Assembly (NCBI GenBank): GCA_965277595.1
Contig: CBDIDH010000001.1
Location: 1,178,001 to 1,242,000, forward strand
Direction of reading: 5' to 3'
DNA length: 64,000 bases
From: CBDIDH01 sp965277595
GTDB taxonomy: Bacteria > Planctomycetota > Planctomycetia > Isosphaerales > Isosphaeraceae
Made by a program: the position numbers and the translations under genes. Positions within the stretch are counted from its first letter, which is position 1. Each line of letters begins with the position of its first letter. The notes below the pieces were generated by a model that was not told the origin of the DNA, did not search any database, and saw nothing but the letters and a program-made list of their open reading frames with translations. This document shows, in pieces, positions 1 to 7,346 of this stretch.

Positions 1-248
1 GAGGAAATACTTCGCGTCGGCCACTGGTCTAGGTGACTCTACGGCAATTTTACACCTCCCATCGGTCTGAGCTTGTCGGAGGCATCATACGTGCAAAACT
101 GGAACTGGCAAGGGGGAGGAGAGCTTTTGCACCTTACGTACTTTTCAGTGAGGGGGCAATTGCACGGTGCAAGTTGTTTTCACCTACCTCGGTTCTGCCC
201 CCGCCTCGCTTCCGGGTCTCGGTATTTACGATCTGATTTGGCGGGGCG
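1..248. other. No gene recognised
   Basis: I see no convincing gene in this left-most stretch. Two overlapping + frames are open for 67 and 94 codons but have arginine/proline-rich, low-information translations and no ribosome binding site. The only structure noted is a short GCAC-rich palindromic patch near 168-176. It could hold the end of the small-gene operon and an element boundary, but nothing in view proves that. Confidence 0.4.
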
Positions 249-368
249 TCACTTGGGCAGGTCGAAGCTGGCCGGAACCAGCACCGCCCCCAGCATGACA
301 GTGGCTACGAACATCCCGGCGACGATGAAATTGGTGCAGCAGGGGGCGAAGAGGTGATCCTGTGTCAC
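249..368 (-). CDS. Small single-span membrane protein (39 aa)
   Basis: A 39-residue frame beginning with GTG at 368, whose start overlaps the stop of the upstream gene in a GTGA junction. The translation has one hydrophobic segment, from NFIVAGMF to GAVLVPASF, preceded by a Cys-Cys pair. I do not recognise a family. Support comes from the overlap chain it continues: five consecutive genes here are joined by ATGA/GTGA junctions, which suggests one translationally coupled message. It is the last member of that chain. Confidence 0.45.
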   Translation of the reverse strand: MTQDHLFAPCCTNFIVAGMFVATVMLGAVLVPASFDLPK

Positions 369-529
369 CCCCTTTCCCCTGTCCGCCAAGGAACCGGATC
401 TGCCTTCCGATAGGCTTTGATCACCGGCTGCATCTCTGCGGTGGGTTCGGGCATGACGCGGAATGGCAGCGGAACGGGGAACATGCCCCAGTGGCTGAAG
501 GATTCGTAATAGATGCCGTTGATGACCAT
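365..529 (-). CDS. Small hypothetical phage protein (54 aa)
   Basis: The ATG at 529 overlaps the stop of the preceding gene (ATGA). The 54-residue product begins MVINGIYYESFSHWG and is rich in Pro and Met; no domain is recognisable. A longer version starting at 556 is possible, but the coupled start at 529 is preferred because the whole cluster uses such overlaps. Function unknown. Confidence 0.5.
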   Translation of the reverse strand: MVINGIYYESFSHWGMFPVPLPFRVMPEPTAEMQPVIKAYRKADPVPWRTGERG

Positions 530-612
530 CACTCTCCCCCTACCGCGAACAAGCAAATCAGAAATACAACGGCGATAAGAATGGCGACCCCGATTTCGTC
601 GGACGCCGTCAT
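529..612 (-). CDS. 27-residue membrane micro-protein
   Basis: This 27-residue frame is MTASDEIG followed by one strongly hydrophobic helix (VAILIAVVFLICLFAV) and GGE. Both ends overlap neighbours by 4 bases (ATGA), so it looks like a real gene despite its size. Single-pass micro-proteins of this kind occur in phage early regions and lysis clusters; nothing further can be assigned. Confidence 0.5.
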   Translation of the reverse strand: MTASDEIGVAILIAVVFLICLFAVGGE

Positions 613-800
613 ACCCTCACCTCCACGGTGATCCCCGTCCGCTTCAACGCCGCCAGTCCTGCTTCCGATATGCACGGCCTCTCGAACGCCCGCGCCAGAT
701 CGATGGCCAGGTCGTTCAAAGGGTAATAGCATCGGCCGTAGACATTTTCCTCAACACGGAATAAGGCGGTGGGGGCGTAGGTGATTCCTGCATGGACCAT
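609..800 (-). CDS. Hypothetical phage protein (63 aa)
   Basis: 63 residues starting MVHAGITYAP, soluble in appearance, with a mixed helix/strand pattern and no known motif. Its stop overlaps the start of the next gene. It lies 9 bases after the end of the upstream membrane-anchored gene and belongs to the same coupled leftward cluster. Confidence 0.5.
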   Translation of the reverse strand: MVHAGITYAPTALFRVEENVYGRCYYPLNDLAIDLARAFERPCISEAGLAALKRTGITVEVRV

Positions 801-809
801 AATGAACTC

Positions 810-1145
810 CTATTTCCAAGCGATTTTCATTGATTTTCGCGTATCGAGACTCCAGACATCCGCGATCAGCCTCGCCCGCTCACTTTCCGTTTTCGGGTGG
901 TAGACCTTCGGCTTCCCGGATATCTGCCCCAATTCCCTCTTGTCCTTGCTACGAGGGGGTTCTTTATCCATCAGAGCGAATAACGCCGCCTGATCCTTAT
1001 GGTTGTAGCTGGCGGGCAACAGCGTGTGGTTATGCTCGACCTTGACGGGGCGCTGCTCGACCACAACATGGTCGAGAAATCGATCGATGTTCAGAAGCCC
1101 GTACAGGCAAACGCCGAAGGTGAGGATTAGGAGGATCGGCTTCAT
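810..1145 (-). CDS. Membrane-anchored hypothetical protein (111 aa)
   Basis: The first 20 residues (MKPILLILTFGVCLYGLL) form an uncleaved signal-anchor or signal peptide; the rest is hydrophilic and Lys/Arg/Glu-rich, consistent with an N-terminally anchored periplasmic or cytoplasmic domain. The start overlaps the upstream stop by 4 bases. No family recognised. The layout (anchor plus charged helical tail) resembles i-spanins superficially, but no partner lipoprotein is evident here. Confidence 0.5.
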   Translation of the reverse strand: MKPILLILTFGVCLYGLLNIDRFLDHVVVEQRPVKVEHNHTLLPASYNHKDQAALFALMDKEPPRSKDKRELGQISGKPKVYHPKTESERARLIADVWSLDTRKSMKIAWK

Positions 1146-1351
1146 GTCATACCCCCTGTCCAGGTCATCACAAGGCCGTTCCAGGACATCACAATTCCAT
1201 GCAATGCCAACCAGACCATTCCTAGACCTACGCTACCGAGGGCGAGGATAGCGGAGCCGAACATAATTATGTCCAATAGGGTAGGCTTGCTGTCGAGGCG
1301 ATCGTTCGTGACGCGTTCGATGTAGTCGGCGTTCGGGTGGTTGTCGTTCAT
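1142..1351 (-). CDS. Two-span membrane protein (69 aa)
   Basis: The ATG at 1351 is preceded by GGAGAG two bases after the upstream stop; a GTG at 1363 is possible but less well placed. After a polar 25-residue N-terminus there is a hydrophobic stretch (IIMFGSAILALGSVGLGMVWLAL) and a second weaker one rich in Trp and Met. Small phage membrane protein of unknown role; holin-like size but far from the lysis genes. Confidence 0.5.
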   Translation of the reverse strand: MNDNHPNADYIERVTNDRLDSKPTLLDIIMFGSAILALGSVGLGMVWLALHGIVMSWNGLVMTWTGGMT

Positions 1352-1352
1352 T

Positions 1353-1685
1353 TCACTCTCCACTCATGGCGTTGATGAATACGGCGAGATAGGCGTTCAT
1401 GCACTGCCTGACGGCATCCTGGTTGTTGGCGCTGTTCGCGTCGCGGACGAATTGGCGCTCATCAAGCAGGGTGTTTTCCTCATCGGGGCTGAACGGGACG
1501 TACAGACTCAACGCCCGGTAGGCGCTGTCCATGCTGGAGCTTAAGTATAGCCATCGGCGCTTGGGGTCGCGGGGGTATTCCGTGAAGCAGAGCTTGACCT
1601 GCTTGTTGAGGGCGTATGCGAGGTTGTCTATCAGCGCTTCGGCTATTTGGCACTCCTGGCTGATCGAAATGGCTAGGTTGTTCAT
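1353..1685 (-). CDS. Hypothetical phage protein (110 aa), first gene of leftward cluster
   Basis: The start at 1685 has GGAG five bases upstream; ATG 1697 would add four residues. The product (MNNLAISISQECQIAEAL...) looks helical and soluble, with a basic patch (RDPKRRW) and a C-terminal segment rich in Asn/Ala. No known domain. It is the promoter-proximal gene of the leftward small-gene operon and faces the divergent excisionase-like gene across a 110-base AT-rich spacer. Confidence 0.5.
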   Translation of the reverse strand: MNNLAISISQECQIAEALIDNLAYALNKQVKLCFTEYPRDPKRRWLYLSSSMDSAYRALSLYVPFSPDEENTLLDERQFVRDANSANNQDAVRQCMNAYLAVFINAMSGE

Positions 1686-1697
1686 GGCCGGCTCCAT

Positions 1698-1794
1698 AAT
1701 AGTTATTGACGTGTGCTTAATATAGTTTTACTCTACTATGAAACCTGGGTTAGCGCAACAGAAAAAATCAAACTAATTTAAGCTAATTATCGAA
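1698..1794. promoter_or_regulatory. Divergent intergenic control region with CTAATT direct repeats
   Basis: AT-rich spacer between the leftward cluster and the rightward HTH gene. A TTGACG hexamer at 1706-1711 could be a -35 for rightward transcription (17 bases to a poor TACTCT -10). Two CTAATT copies at 1773-1778 and 1783-1788 lie 10 bases apart, one helical turn, just ahead of the ATG at 1795, as expected of an operator for the adjacent DNA-binding protein. Assignment is by position only. Confidence 0.35.
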
Positions 1795-1992
1795 ATGGAA
1801 CTGAATCAATATGTTACCGCCCAAGAAGCGGCGAAAATAGCGGGCTTACCATATTCTGCTTTCTGTTATCACGTCTATCATGGTAACGTGCCGGAGTCAT
1901 ATACTATTGGAAAGAGCCGGTTTTATCGGCGTGTGGATATTGAGACATGGCAGAAGCCGCCGGCAAAGAAGAAAGGCCCAAGACCTAAATGA
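1795..1992 (+). CDS. Excisionase/MerR-like small HTH DNA-binding protein
   Basis: 65 residues with a helix-turn-helix of the excisionase/AlpA type: VTAQEAAKIAGLPYSAFCYHV is the HTH, followed by a wing (SYTIGKSRFYRRVDIETW) and a Lys/Pro-rich tail. Such proteins act as recombination directionality factors or small regulators in prophages. First gene of a rightward operon; the next gene starts on its stop (ATGA). It lies directly after the CTAATT repeats, so autoregulation is plausible. No integrase lies next to it in this window. Confidence 0.6.
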   Translation: MELNQYVTAQEAAKIAGLPYSAFCYHVYHGNVPESYTIGKSRFYRRVDIETWQKPPAKKKGPRPK

Positions 1993-2174
1993 GCCTCTAC
2001 CCCCTCTACCTGATCGAACTCAAAAATACCCCCAAAGACCCGAAAAACCCCGTCAGCCACGAAACGCGGGCGTTACTCAGCCTCTTCGACAAGTACCGCG
2101 TCTGCCCCACCCGCTTCGCCGAGGACTCCCGCCCCGTGCGGAGCGGACTCGAACTGCTGGAACTCGACCGGTGA
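1989..2174 (+). CDS. Hypothetical phage protein (61 aa)
   Basis: Starts by ATGA overlap with the HTH gene and ends in a GTGA overlap with the next one, so translational coupling supports it. The sequence MSLYPLYLIELKNTPKDPKN then NPVSHETRALLSLFDKYRVC has no recognised motif. Small early phage protein of unknown role. Confidence 0.5.
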   Translation: MSLYPLYLIELKNTPKDPKNPVSHETRALLSLFDKYRVCPTRFAEDSRPVRSGLELLELDR

Positions 2175-2584
2175 TCGTGGAGCATCGCAAGTTGGCCCGC
2201 ACCTCGTTCCGCGAGCTACGCGACGGGGAGATCAAGCGCCTGCACGCTGCCGACCTGACCGCACAGCAGACGGCGGATGAGCTTGGCATGACGCTGGGCG
2301 CTGTCCGGCAACGCCTGAGCGCCCTCAGCCTGTACAAGCCCCCCAAGGCTCAGGTGAAGCCGCCGGAGAAGATACCGGCAGTCGCCACCGCCGTGGCCGC
2401 CGTACCCTACGAATGGGGACGCGGCGAAACCGCAGCCGTGCCTTACGCCGAGAAGGTGGTCATGCTGGGCGGTATCGACCGGCGGACGATCCGCACCTAC
2501 GCGGAGCTGATGATCGCCGCCAACGGCATCCTGAAAGCGAGGGGATACCCGCAGATCGACGACAGGTCGGAATGGCTTCAATAA
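2171..2584 (+). CDS. HTH-containing early phage protein (137 aa)
   Basis: I chose GTG at 2171 because it overlaps the upstream stop; the same frame is open farther upstream but that part is the shadow of the neighbouring gene. Residues about 15-55 form a helix-turn-helix of the sigma-70 region 4/homeodomain-like kind (FRELRDGEIKRLHAADLT, then QQTADELGMTLGAVRQRL). The C-terminal half is Pro/Ala/Val-rich and then helical. Probably a DNA-binding regulator or replication accessory; exact family unclear. Confidence 0.55.
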   Translation: MIVEHRKLARTSFRELRDGEIKRLHAADLTAQQTADELGMTLGAVRQRLSALSLYKPPKAQVKPPEKIPAVATAVAAVPYEWGRGETAAVPYAEKVVMLGGIDRRTIRTYAELMIAANGILKARGYPQIDDRSEWLQ

Positions 2585-2784
2585 TCCCCTTCCCGCTGCG
2601 CGTCAAAGCCTATCGGGTCAAGCTCGACCAGGCGAACGAGGAACGGATCAGGGCGAAGATGGCATGGGTCGCGGGCAGAACAACGAAAGACGCTCCGGAA
2701 CTGCTCATGCGGCACCAGGAAGCCCACAACCGCTGGTGTCTGGCCAAGGAGCGCTGGAAGTTGGTCAAGGTTTATGGCGGATAA
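2572..2784 (+). CDS. Hypothetical phage protein (70 aa)
   Basis: The ATG at 2572 lies inside the end of the preceding gene (13-base overlap). The product begins MASIIPFPLRVKAYRV and is a highly charged, probably all-helical protein (many Arg, Lys and Glu). No domain recognised. Part of the tightly packed rightward early operon. Confidence 0.5.
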   Translation: MASIIPFPLRVKAYRVKLDQANEERIRAKMAWVAGRTTKDAPELLMRHQEAHNRWCLAKERWKLVKVYGG

Positions 2785-3001
2785 AGTCATCCGGCTCGGC
2801 CCCGCGCCGTTCAACCCGCTCGAATCCGCCGAGCACGAGCTGGAACTGGCCGAGGAGGAATACGCCTACAGGGAGCGCAGGGTCTGGCGGGGGATCAAGA
2901 GCGAGTGCAGCGACGAAGAGTTCGCGCACCTGTCCGAGATGCAGGACGTGGCGTGGGAGCGGCTGGAGGCGGCGAGGCGGAGGTTGAGGGAGGTGGAGTG
3001 A
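2774..3001 (+). CDS. Hypothetical helical phage protein (75 aa)
   Basis: Overlaps the upstream gene by 11 bases. The translation MADKVIRLGPAPFNPLESAE is followed by a long amphipathic, Glu/Arg-rich helix with heptad character up to the C-terminus (RRRLREVE), suggesting a coiled coil. No known family. Confidence 0.5.
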   Translation: MADKVIRLGPAPFNPLESAEHELELAEEEYAYRERRVWRGIKSECSDEEFAHLSEMQDVAWERLEAARRRLREVE

Positions 3002-3010
3002 GGTAAGGTC

Positions 3011-3418
3011 ATGGGCAGTAGGGCGGAACACGGCAGCGAAGAGGCTCATGCTCGATTGGTAAAGGCCTGCCTGTGCGAACTTGCCCTTATGGGGTTCGCC
3101 GCATGGGAGAACCATCGGCGGGCGGTGAAAGTTGGCGGGAGGTGGGTCTCTTTGGGTAAGGCCGGGCGTGGTGACATCCAGGTCATCTTCCCCGCCCATT
3201 TCGACGGGCGCACCTATGGAGTACACGGCGAGGTCGAGTGTAAAACGGGGAGCGCTACCCAGAGAAAGGACCAGCGAATTCACATGCGGGTTGTTCGCAA
3301 TAGTGGCGGTATTTATCTCGTCGCGCGCTCCGCCGGACAAATGCGCGACGACATCGTGGCACTCGGCTTCGAGCCAAGATTTCATGCGGCGTCAACCAGC
3401 TCTGTTCTGCTTCTGTAG
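3011..3418 (+). CDS. VRR-NUC-like PD-(D/E)XK nuclease
   Basis: 135 residues with the pattern of the VRR-NUC superfamily: an N-terminal helix with a conserved Glu (EEAHARLVKACL), GRGDIQVIFP containing the catalytic Asp, VHGEVECKTG carrying the E-x-K motif, and a following Gln (QRKDQRIHM) with YLVAR strand. These phage nucleases are thought to resolve branched or junction DNA during replication. Last gene of the rightward early operon; its end overlaps by 27 bases the end of the convergent helicase gene. Confidence 0.7.
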   Translation: MGSRAEHGSEEAHARLVKACLCELALMGFAAWENHRRAVKVGGRWVSLGKAGRGDIQVIFPAHFDGRTYGVHGEVECKTGSATQRKDQRIHMRVVRNSGGIYLVARSAGQMRDDIVALGFEPRFHAASTSSVLLL

Positions 3419-4813
3419 CCTGGCCGTGTAGACGTGAGAAGCCCAAGCGGTTGGATTCTTATAACCCTTCGCCTTCCCAAGCTCGATCAATTCATCCAGC
3501 GATCTCGCGGCAGCCTGTTCCTGCAAACGTTCGCGTCGAGCTTGCTCTCGGTCGATTTCACGCAACTCGCCTTCGATCTCTTCGACCTTGCGTCCGCTCC
3601 CGGCCGCGACCTGTTGCGCCTCGCCGCAATGGGGACAGGTGGTCATTGCAATAGGGTACATGACCCGGCACGACGTGCATTCGCGTACCATACTTGGCGG
3701 CTCATCGCCTTTGCCGCGCCGACCTTGCTTCGGACGGCCATCCAAAGTCCATTCGTGTGGGTGGTCGGGCAGGCCGTGCCTGGCTGCCGCGCCGACCATA
3801 TCAATGATAATGGCCGGATAGGGCTTTCGGCGGAGGGCGCGGCCTACCTGTTGCAAATAGAGGCTCAAGCTTTTCGTCGGCCTCATCAGGATGACGCACT
3901 CGATTGGCGCATCCCTTCCCGCGATGGCGGAAAGGTCGAATCCTTCTGACAGCAGCCCCACGTTCACGATAACCTTGATATGGCCGGTTGCGAAATTAAG
4001 GATATGCTGCCGACGCACCGCATCCGAGGTTCCTGCATCAATGTGTGCCGCCGGGATGCCCCCCAAAGTGAATTGCTCGGCGATTTGCTGCGAATGCTGA
4101 ATGCTCACCGCGAAGACGGCAGCCCTTTTTCCGTTCGCGTATTTCTTATAGTGATCGACACAATTGCCGACGACGACCTTGCCGCCCATAATAGCCTCCA
4201 CCTCTGAGGTCACATAATCCCCGGCGAGCGTATGGACGTCGGCAAGGTCGGGGGTGAACGGCGCGAACAGACGGAAATCACTGAGGAATCCGTTGTCGAT
4301 GAGCCAGGCCACGGTCGGCCCCTGCACCATGTCGCCGAAGATTTCTGTGAAGCCACCCCCGTCCAACCGCCAGGGCGTGGCGGTTAATCCTAGAACCTTG
4401 CCGCCCCCTGCCTTCGCCCAGTTGATGATCCTCAGCCAGTTTTTTGCCGGGGCGTGGTGACACTCGTCCACGATCAAGAGCTTGGGAGGTGTCAGTTTAG
4501 CGAGCCGGTTGGCGAGCGTATCAATACTGGCGATATGGACGCGCAATCTGGGGTTGTAATGCCGACCGGCGGCTATGAATGAATGGGGAATGCCGAACGC
4601 CGAAAATGTGCCGCTCGTTTGCTGCACCAGCTCGCGGCGCGGGCATGTCCAAAGCACCGAGTTACCCTTCTCGGATGCCGTCATGGCCGCGAAAGCAGCC
4701 GTCGGCGTCTTGCCCGCGCCGGTAGGCATTTGCAGCATGACGGCGGCGTGGGAACGCAGCTTTTCGCGGCCACCGCTTATCACGGTTCCTTGATGGTCGT
4801 ACAGATGAATCAC
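3392..4813 (-). CDS. SF2 DEAD/DEAH-type helicase with C-terminal zinc ribbon
   Basis: 473 residues. Walker A MPTGAGKT at 29-36, DECHH (DEAH-type box) at 116-120, motif III TATPWR, and a helicase C domain ending in QQVGRALRRK (motif VI). A four-Cys zinc ribbon (CTSC ... CPHC) follows near residues 383-401. This is the SSL2/type III restriction-like helicase commonly found in phage recombination modules, likely unwinding or annealing recombination intermediates. Last gene of the leftward replication operon; its start overlaps the upstream gene's stop. Ends convergent with the nuclease gene. Confidence 0.85.
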   Translation of the reverse strand: MIHLYDHQGTVISGGREKLRSHAAVMLQMPTGAGKTPTAAFAAMTASEKGNSVLWTCPRRELVQQTSGTFSAFGIPHSFIAAGRHYNPRLRVHIASIDTLANRLAKLTPPKLLIVDECHHAPAKNWLRIINWAKAGGGKVLGLTATPWRLDGGGFTEIFGDMVQGPTVAWLIDNGFLSDFRLFAPFTPDLADVHTLAGDYVTSEVEAIMGGKVVVGNCVDHYKKYANGKRAAVFAVSIQHSQQIAEQFTLGGIPAAHIDAGTSDAVRRQHILNFATGHIKVIVNVGLLSEGFDLSAIAGRDAPIECVILMRPTKSLSLYLQQVGRALRRKPYPAIIIDMVGAAARHGLPDHPHEWTLDGRPKQGRRGKGDEPPSMVRECTSCRVMYPIAMTTCPHCGEAQQVAAGSGRKVEEIEGELREIDREQARRERLQEQAAARSLDELIELGKAKGYKNPTAWASHVYTARLQKQNRAG

Positions 4814-5019
4814 GAAACCTCCGCTCGCCCCCTATGCTCCCCGCAATACCACCTCCCCAGATGCCGTTTCGCCCCGGCCGCGTCGCCCGCCTCCAGCTTT
4901 TTCATCGCCAGTCGCATCGACACGCCGAACCCGAAGGAGGCATCGGCCCCGCAGACTTCGCAGACGCGCAGGAGCACCATCCCGCCGGTCTGCCTGATGC
5001 GCTTCAGGCTCGCGGGCAT
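4810..5019 (-). CDS. Hypothetical protein with Cys-rich motif (69 aa)
   Basis: Begins MPASLKRIRQTGG and contains CEVCGADASFGFG and, near the C-terminus, YCGEH, so a C-x2-C...C-x2-H set could bind zinc. I chose ATG 5019 because it overlaps the end of the HTH gene upstream by 16 bases; the frame extends farther but that part is an antisense shadow. Its stop overlaps the helicase start. Unknown role in the recombination operon. Confidence 0.55.
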   Translation of the reverse strand: MPASLKRIRQTGGMVLLRVCEVCGADASFGFGVSMRLAMKKLEAGDAAGAKRHLGRWYCGEHRGRAEVS

Positions 5020-5237
5020 TTCGTCCGCCCGAAGCTCGCCGGAATGACCCGCCCGCACGTCACCCGCTGGATGGCGTCGGCCACGTCGGCGCCGGGCATG
5101 ACGCCGCCGGATTCCCACTGGCACACGCTGGCCGGGTGGACGGTGCGACCTAGGACGGCGGAAAGCCGGGTGGCCACCGCCTTCTGGGAGATGCCCTCGG
5201 CCTTCCTCCACCCGGCCAGTGTCAACTGACCGGGCAT
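5004..5237 (-). CDS. XRE/Cro-like HTH regulator
   Basis: 77 residues with a Cro/C1-type helix-turn-helix: MPGQLTLAGWRKAEGISQKA, VATRLSAVLGRTVHPASVCQWESGG, then MPGADVADAIQRVTCG. The SQKAVATRL ... VCQWESG layout is characteristic. Probably controls phage early genes. One base separates it from RecT, so it is co-transcribed with the recombination genes. Short tail (KCPRA) with no oligomerisation domain, as in Cro-type regulators. Confidence 0.7.
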   Translation of the reverse strand: MPGQLTLAGWRKAEGISQKAVATRLSAVLGRTVHPASVCQWESGGVMPGADVADAIQRVTCGRVIPASFGRTKCPRA

Positions 5238-5238
5238 G

Positions 5239-6186
5239 CTAGATCACGTCCTCGAAGCCCTCGTCGGCCTGGTCGTCGCCGGGCGACGAATCCGTCCCCG
5301 GCTCTAATTCCGGCCCCTCCGGCTCCGCCTGCTCGACGACGGAAGGTTTAGGGTTCAGCTTCGATGCCGCCGCGCCTTTGGTCTTCGTGGGGGATTTCTC
5401 CCTGACCTCGCCGGTATCGTGGTCGATGACCGCGCCGTCGTCCGGCGTCTGAACTGCGGGCGGCTTCGGCCTGAAGTCGTAATCCTCGTCGATCTGCTCG
5501 ACGACGCGCGCGATGTCCGAATCGACCGGCAGGCGTTTCGACAGGCGGCGGATCGCGGTCTTACGCCACCATTCGCCGAAATTCTTCCCCTTGGCGGGGT
5601 CGTACTGGTCGGCGTTCTTCCCCTGGCCGGCGATATTCAGGATTTGTTTCGCGGTCATGAACTCGAAATCGCTCTCGCCGTCCTTGAACAGGCAAACCGC
5701 GTAAGAGCCGACGGGCTTACCCGGGTTGTCGAAGTTCGGCTCGTGAGTCAAGGTCATGTCCAGCCCGTAGGTGACGCGGAATTTGTCGTTCTCGTGGACG
5801 ACGAACGCGTTGAGCCGGGCGACTTCACCGGAGTTGCGGACGCGCTTGATGATGCCCGCCACCATCGGGATGTACTGCGCCATTTTCTTATAAGATCCAT
5901 CCTTCTGCTTGGTGTTGTAGATGGTCAGGGCGGCCTCACGGCCGTCGAGCACCAGGCCGTCGGCGGCGGCTTTCATGCAGGCGCCGAGTACGCTGCTCTT
6001 ATCCGCTTCGGCGATGTCCGGGTTGAGGGCGATTGCCGTCTGGACGGTGCGAATGAATTTGTCAGAGGGCAGGCTGGGCGGGAGCATCTTTTTGAGGTCC
6101 GCCTCCATCGCCTGAATTTCATTCTTTCTGGCCATGACTAGCTGCTGCTTTGGTGAGGGCGATTTAACCGCGAGGTCGGTGGTCAT
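5239..6186 (-). CDS. recT: RecT-family single-strand annealing protein
   Basis: 315 residues. The first ~235 match the RecT fold: ALNPDIAEADKSSVLGACMKAA, DGREAALTIYNTK and YIPMVAGIIKRVRNSGEV, the GEWWRKTAIRRLSKRLP block near the C-terminal end of the domain. The remaining 70 residues are Pro/Glu/Asp-rich and probably a flexible, SSB-binding-like tail. It anneals complementary single strands produced by the adjacent RecE-like exonuclease, for recombination-dependent replication. Length and neighbourhood (RecE-like gene 36 bases upstream) are typical. Confidence 0.9.
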   Translation of the reverse strand: MTTDLAVKSPSPKQQLVMARKNEIQAMEADLKKMLPPSLPSDKFIRTVQTAIALNPDIAEADKSSVLGACMKAAADGLVLDGREAALTIYNTKQKDGSYKKMAQYIPMVAGIIKRVRNSGEVARLNAFVVHENDKFRVTYGLDMTLTHEPNFDNPGKPVGSYAVCLFKDGESDFEFMTAKQILNIAGQGKNADQYDPAKGKNFGEWWRKTAIRRLSKRLPVDSDIARVVEQIDEDYDFRPKPPAVQTPDDGAVIDHDTGEVREKSPTKTKGAAASKLNPKPSVVEQAEPEGPELEPGTDSSPGDDQADEGFEDVI

Positions 6187-6222
6187 TTGGTGGTTCCTTT
6201 CGTTGGGTTGCTCGAATTGACG

Positions 6223-7026
6223 TTAAAAGTCTTCTAACCGTGTCTCGCGATACGCCCAGGCGGGTATGTCGAGTTCCTGCACGGTATCCGGGTATCCGGG
6301 GAATGCCCCGGCACTACGGCACTCCTTGTAAATGGCGAGCGCCTTTGCCATCGCCGCCCGCCCCTCCATCACGGCGCGTGGCGTCAGTTCGTAGACGGCG
6401 CTCGGGTGCGGGAATTCGTCCTCGATGACGATGAAGACGAAGCCGTCCACCGCTCCCCCGCCCGATTGCGCCCACCCGTCGGAATACCAGGCCTCCTGAG
6501 CGTGATAGCCCAGGTTCGCCGCGTTCCTCGCCCAGAACGAGGCCGAGGCGTCGCCGGTGACTTTCAAATCCGCCATCACTTCCATCGCGGGTGAGTAGAC
6601 GTCGGGGCGGCAGCGGCATTCAATCCCGGACTCCGGGTCGGTCCAGAAGGCGCTGGCCTCGAAGAGCACTTGCGAATCGGCCAGTTGCGTGACGATCGGG
6701 ACCTTCCTGGCCGCCTCGCCCATCCGAAGAGACTTGTCGAAGTCGCCGGAGGTCAGGCAGAGCTTGCCGTAGGCCGCCGCCTCTTCGAGGGCGTCCTTCC
6801 ATTTATTCCCGCGCCGGTCGTCCGGGCCGCGGATGATCTTTTCGTGATACAGGTGCGGCTCCAGTGTCGCCATGTGTACCGCCGTGCCGAGATCCATCGC
6901 CGGGGTTGCTTTCCTTACGGACAGCTCGGCGTGGGCGGGCGTCTCCGAATAGAGTTTCCAGAGGTAGGATTTCGAGCGGGCGGGGTGGGCGTGGTATTCG
7001 CCGGCTGCAAGGTCGTAGCGGATCAT
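6223..7026 (-). CDS. RecE-like PD-(D/E)XK exonuclease (DUF3799 type)
   Basis: 267 residues. The family signature is visible: LGTAVHMATLEP near the N-terminus, PDVYSPAMEVMADLKVT with the catalytic Asp...Asp-x-Lys, then YHAQEAWYSDGW containing the conserved Gln. This is the nuclease domain of the RecE/exodeoxyribonuclease VIII type; it resects double-strand ends 5'-3' to load RecT. It starts within the stop of the upstream gene (ATGA) and precedes recT, the usual order. Confidence 0.85.
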   Translation of the reverse strand: MIRYDLAAGEYHAHPARSKSYLWKLYSETPAHAELSVRKATPAMDLGTAVHMATLEPHLYHEKIIRGPDDRRGNKWKDALEEAAAYGKLCLTSGDFDKSLRMGEAARKVPIVTQLADSQVLFEASAFWTDPESGIECRCRPDVYSPAMEVMADLKVTGDASASFWARNAANLGYHAQEAWYSDGWAQSGGGAVDGFVFIVIEDEFPHPSAVYELTPRAVMEGRAAMAKALAIYKECRSAGAFPGYPDTVQELDIPAWAYRETRLEDF

Positions 7027-7346
7027 AGGCCGCCTCCCGCTTTGGCGAGCGCGGCATCGATCATGGCGACCTGTTCGGCGATGATGGGGCTTTCAAAATC
7101 GTCCCCAAGGATGCTTTTCAAGATCGCACGAGACGCATTGAGGGCTTCGACTAAATCAGGAGCGGCGGCGAGTTGGCGAGCGGTTGCCTCGGTTCTGATC
7201 CTTTCCGCGACCATTTCCTTGCCGCGACCGGGGCATCGCTGAGGGTTGACGCAAACAACCATCCAGCGAGCCAGTCTGTCGCCCTTAACTGGCCAGGCCT
7301 CGTAAGGGCCGGGCAGTGCGGGCAGTGGTTTTGCAATCTGTGTCAT
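7023..7346 (-). CDS. Hypothetical phage protein (107 aa)
   Basis: Coupled at both ends by 4-base overlaps with the exonuclease and the RecE-like gene. The N-terminal part has PLPALPGPYEAWPVKGDR and two Cys (VCVNPQRCPG); the C-terminal half is helical with ATARQLAAAPDLVEALNA and ends IDAALAKAGGGL, a pattern common in short phage early proteins with unknown role. Confidence 0.6.
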   Translation of the reverse strand: MTQIAKPLPALPGPYEAWPVKGDRLARWMVVCVNPQRCPGRGKEMVAERIRTEATARQLAAAPDLVEALNASRAILKSILGDDFESPIIAEQVAMIDAALAKAGGGL

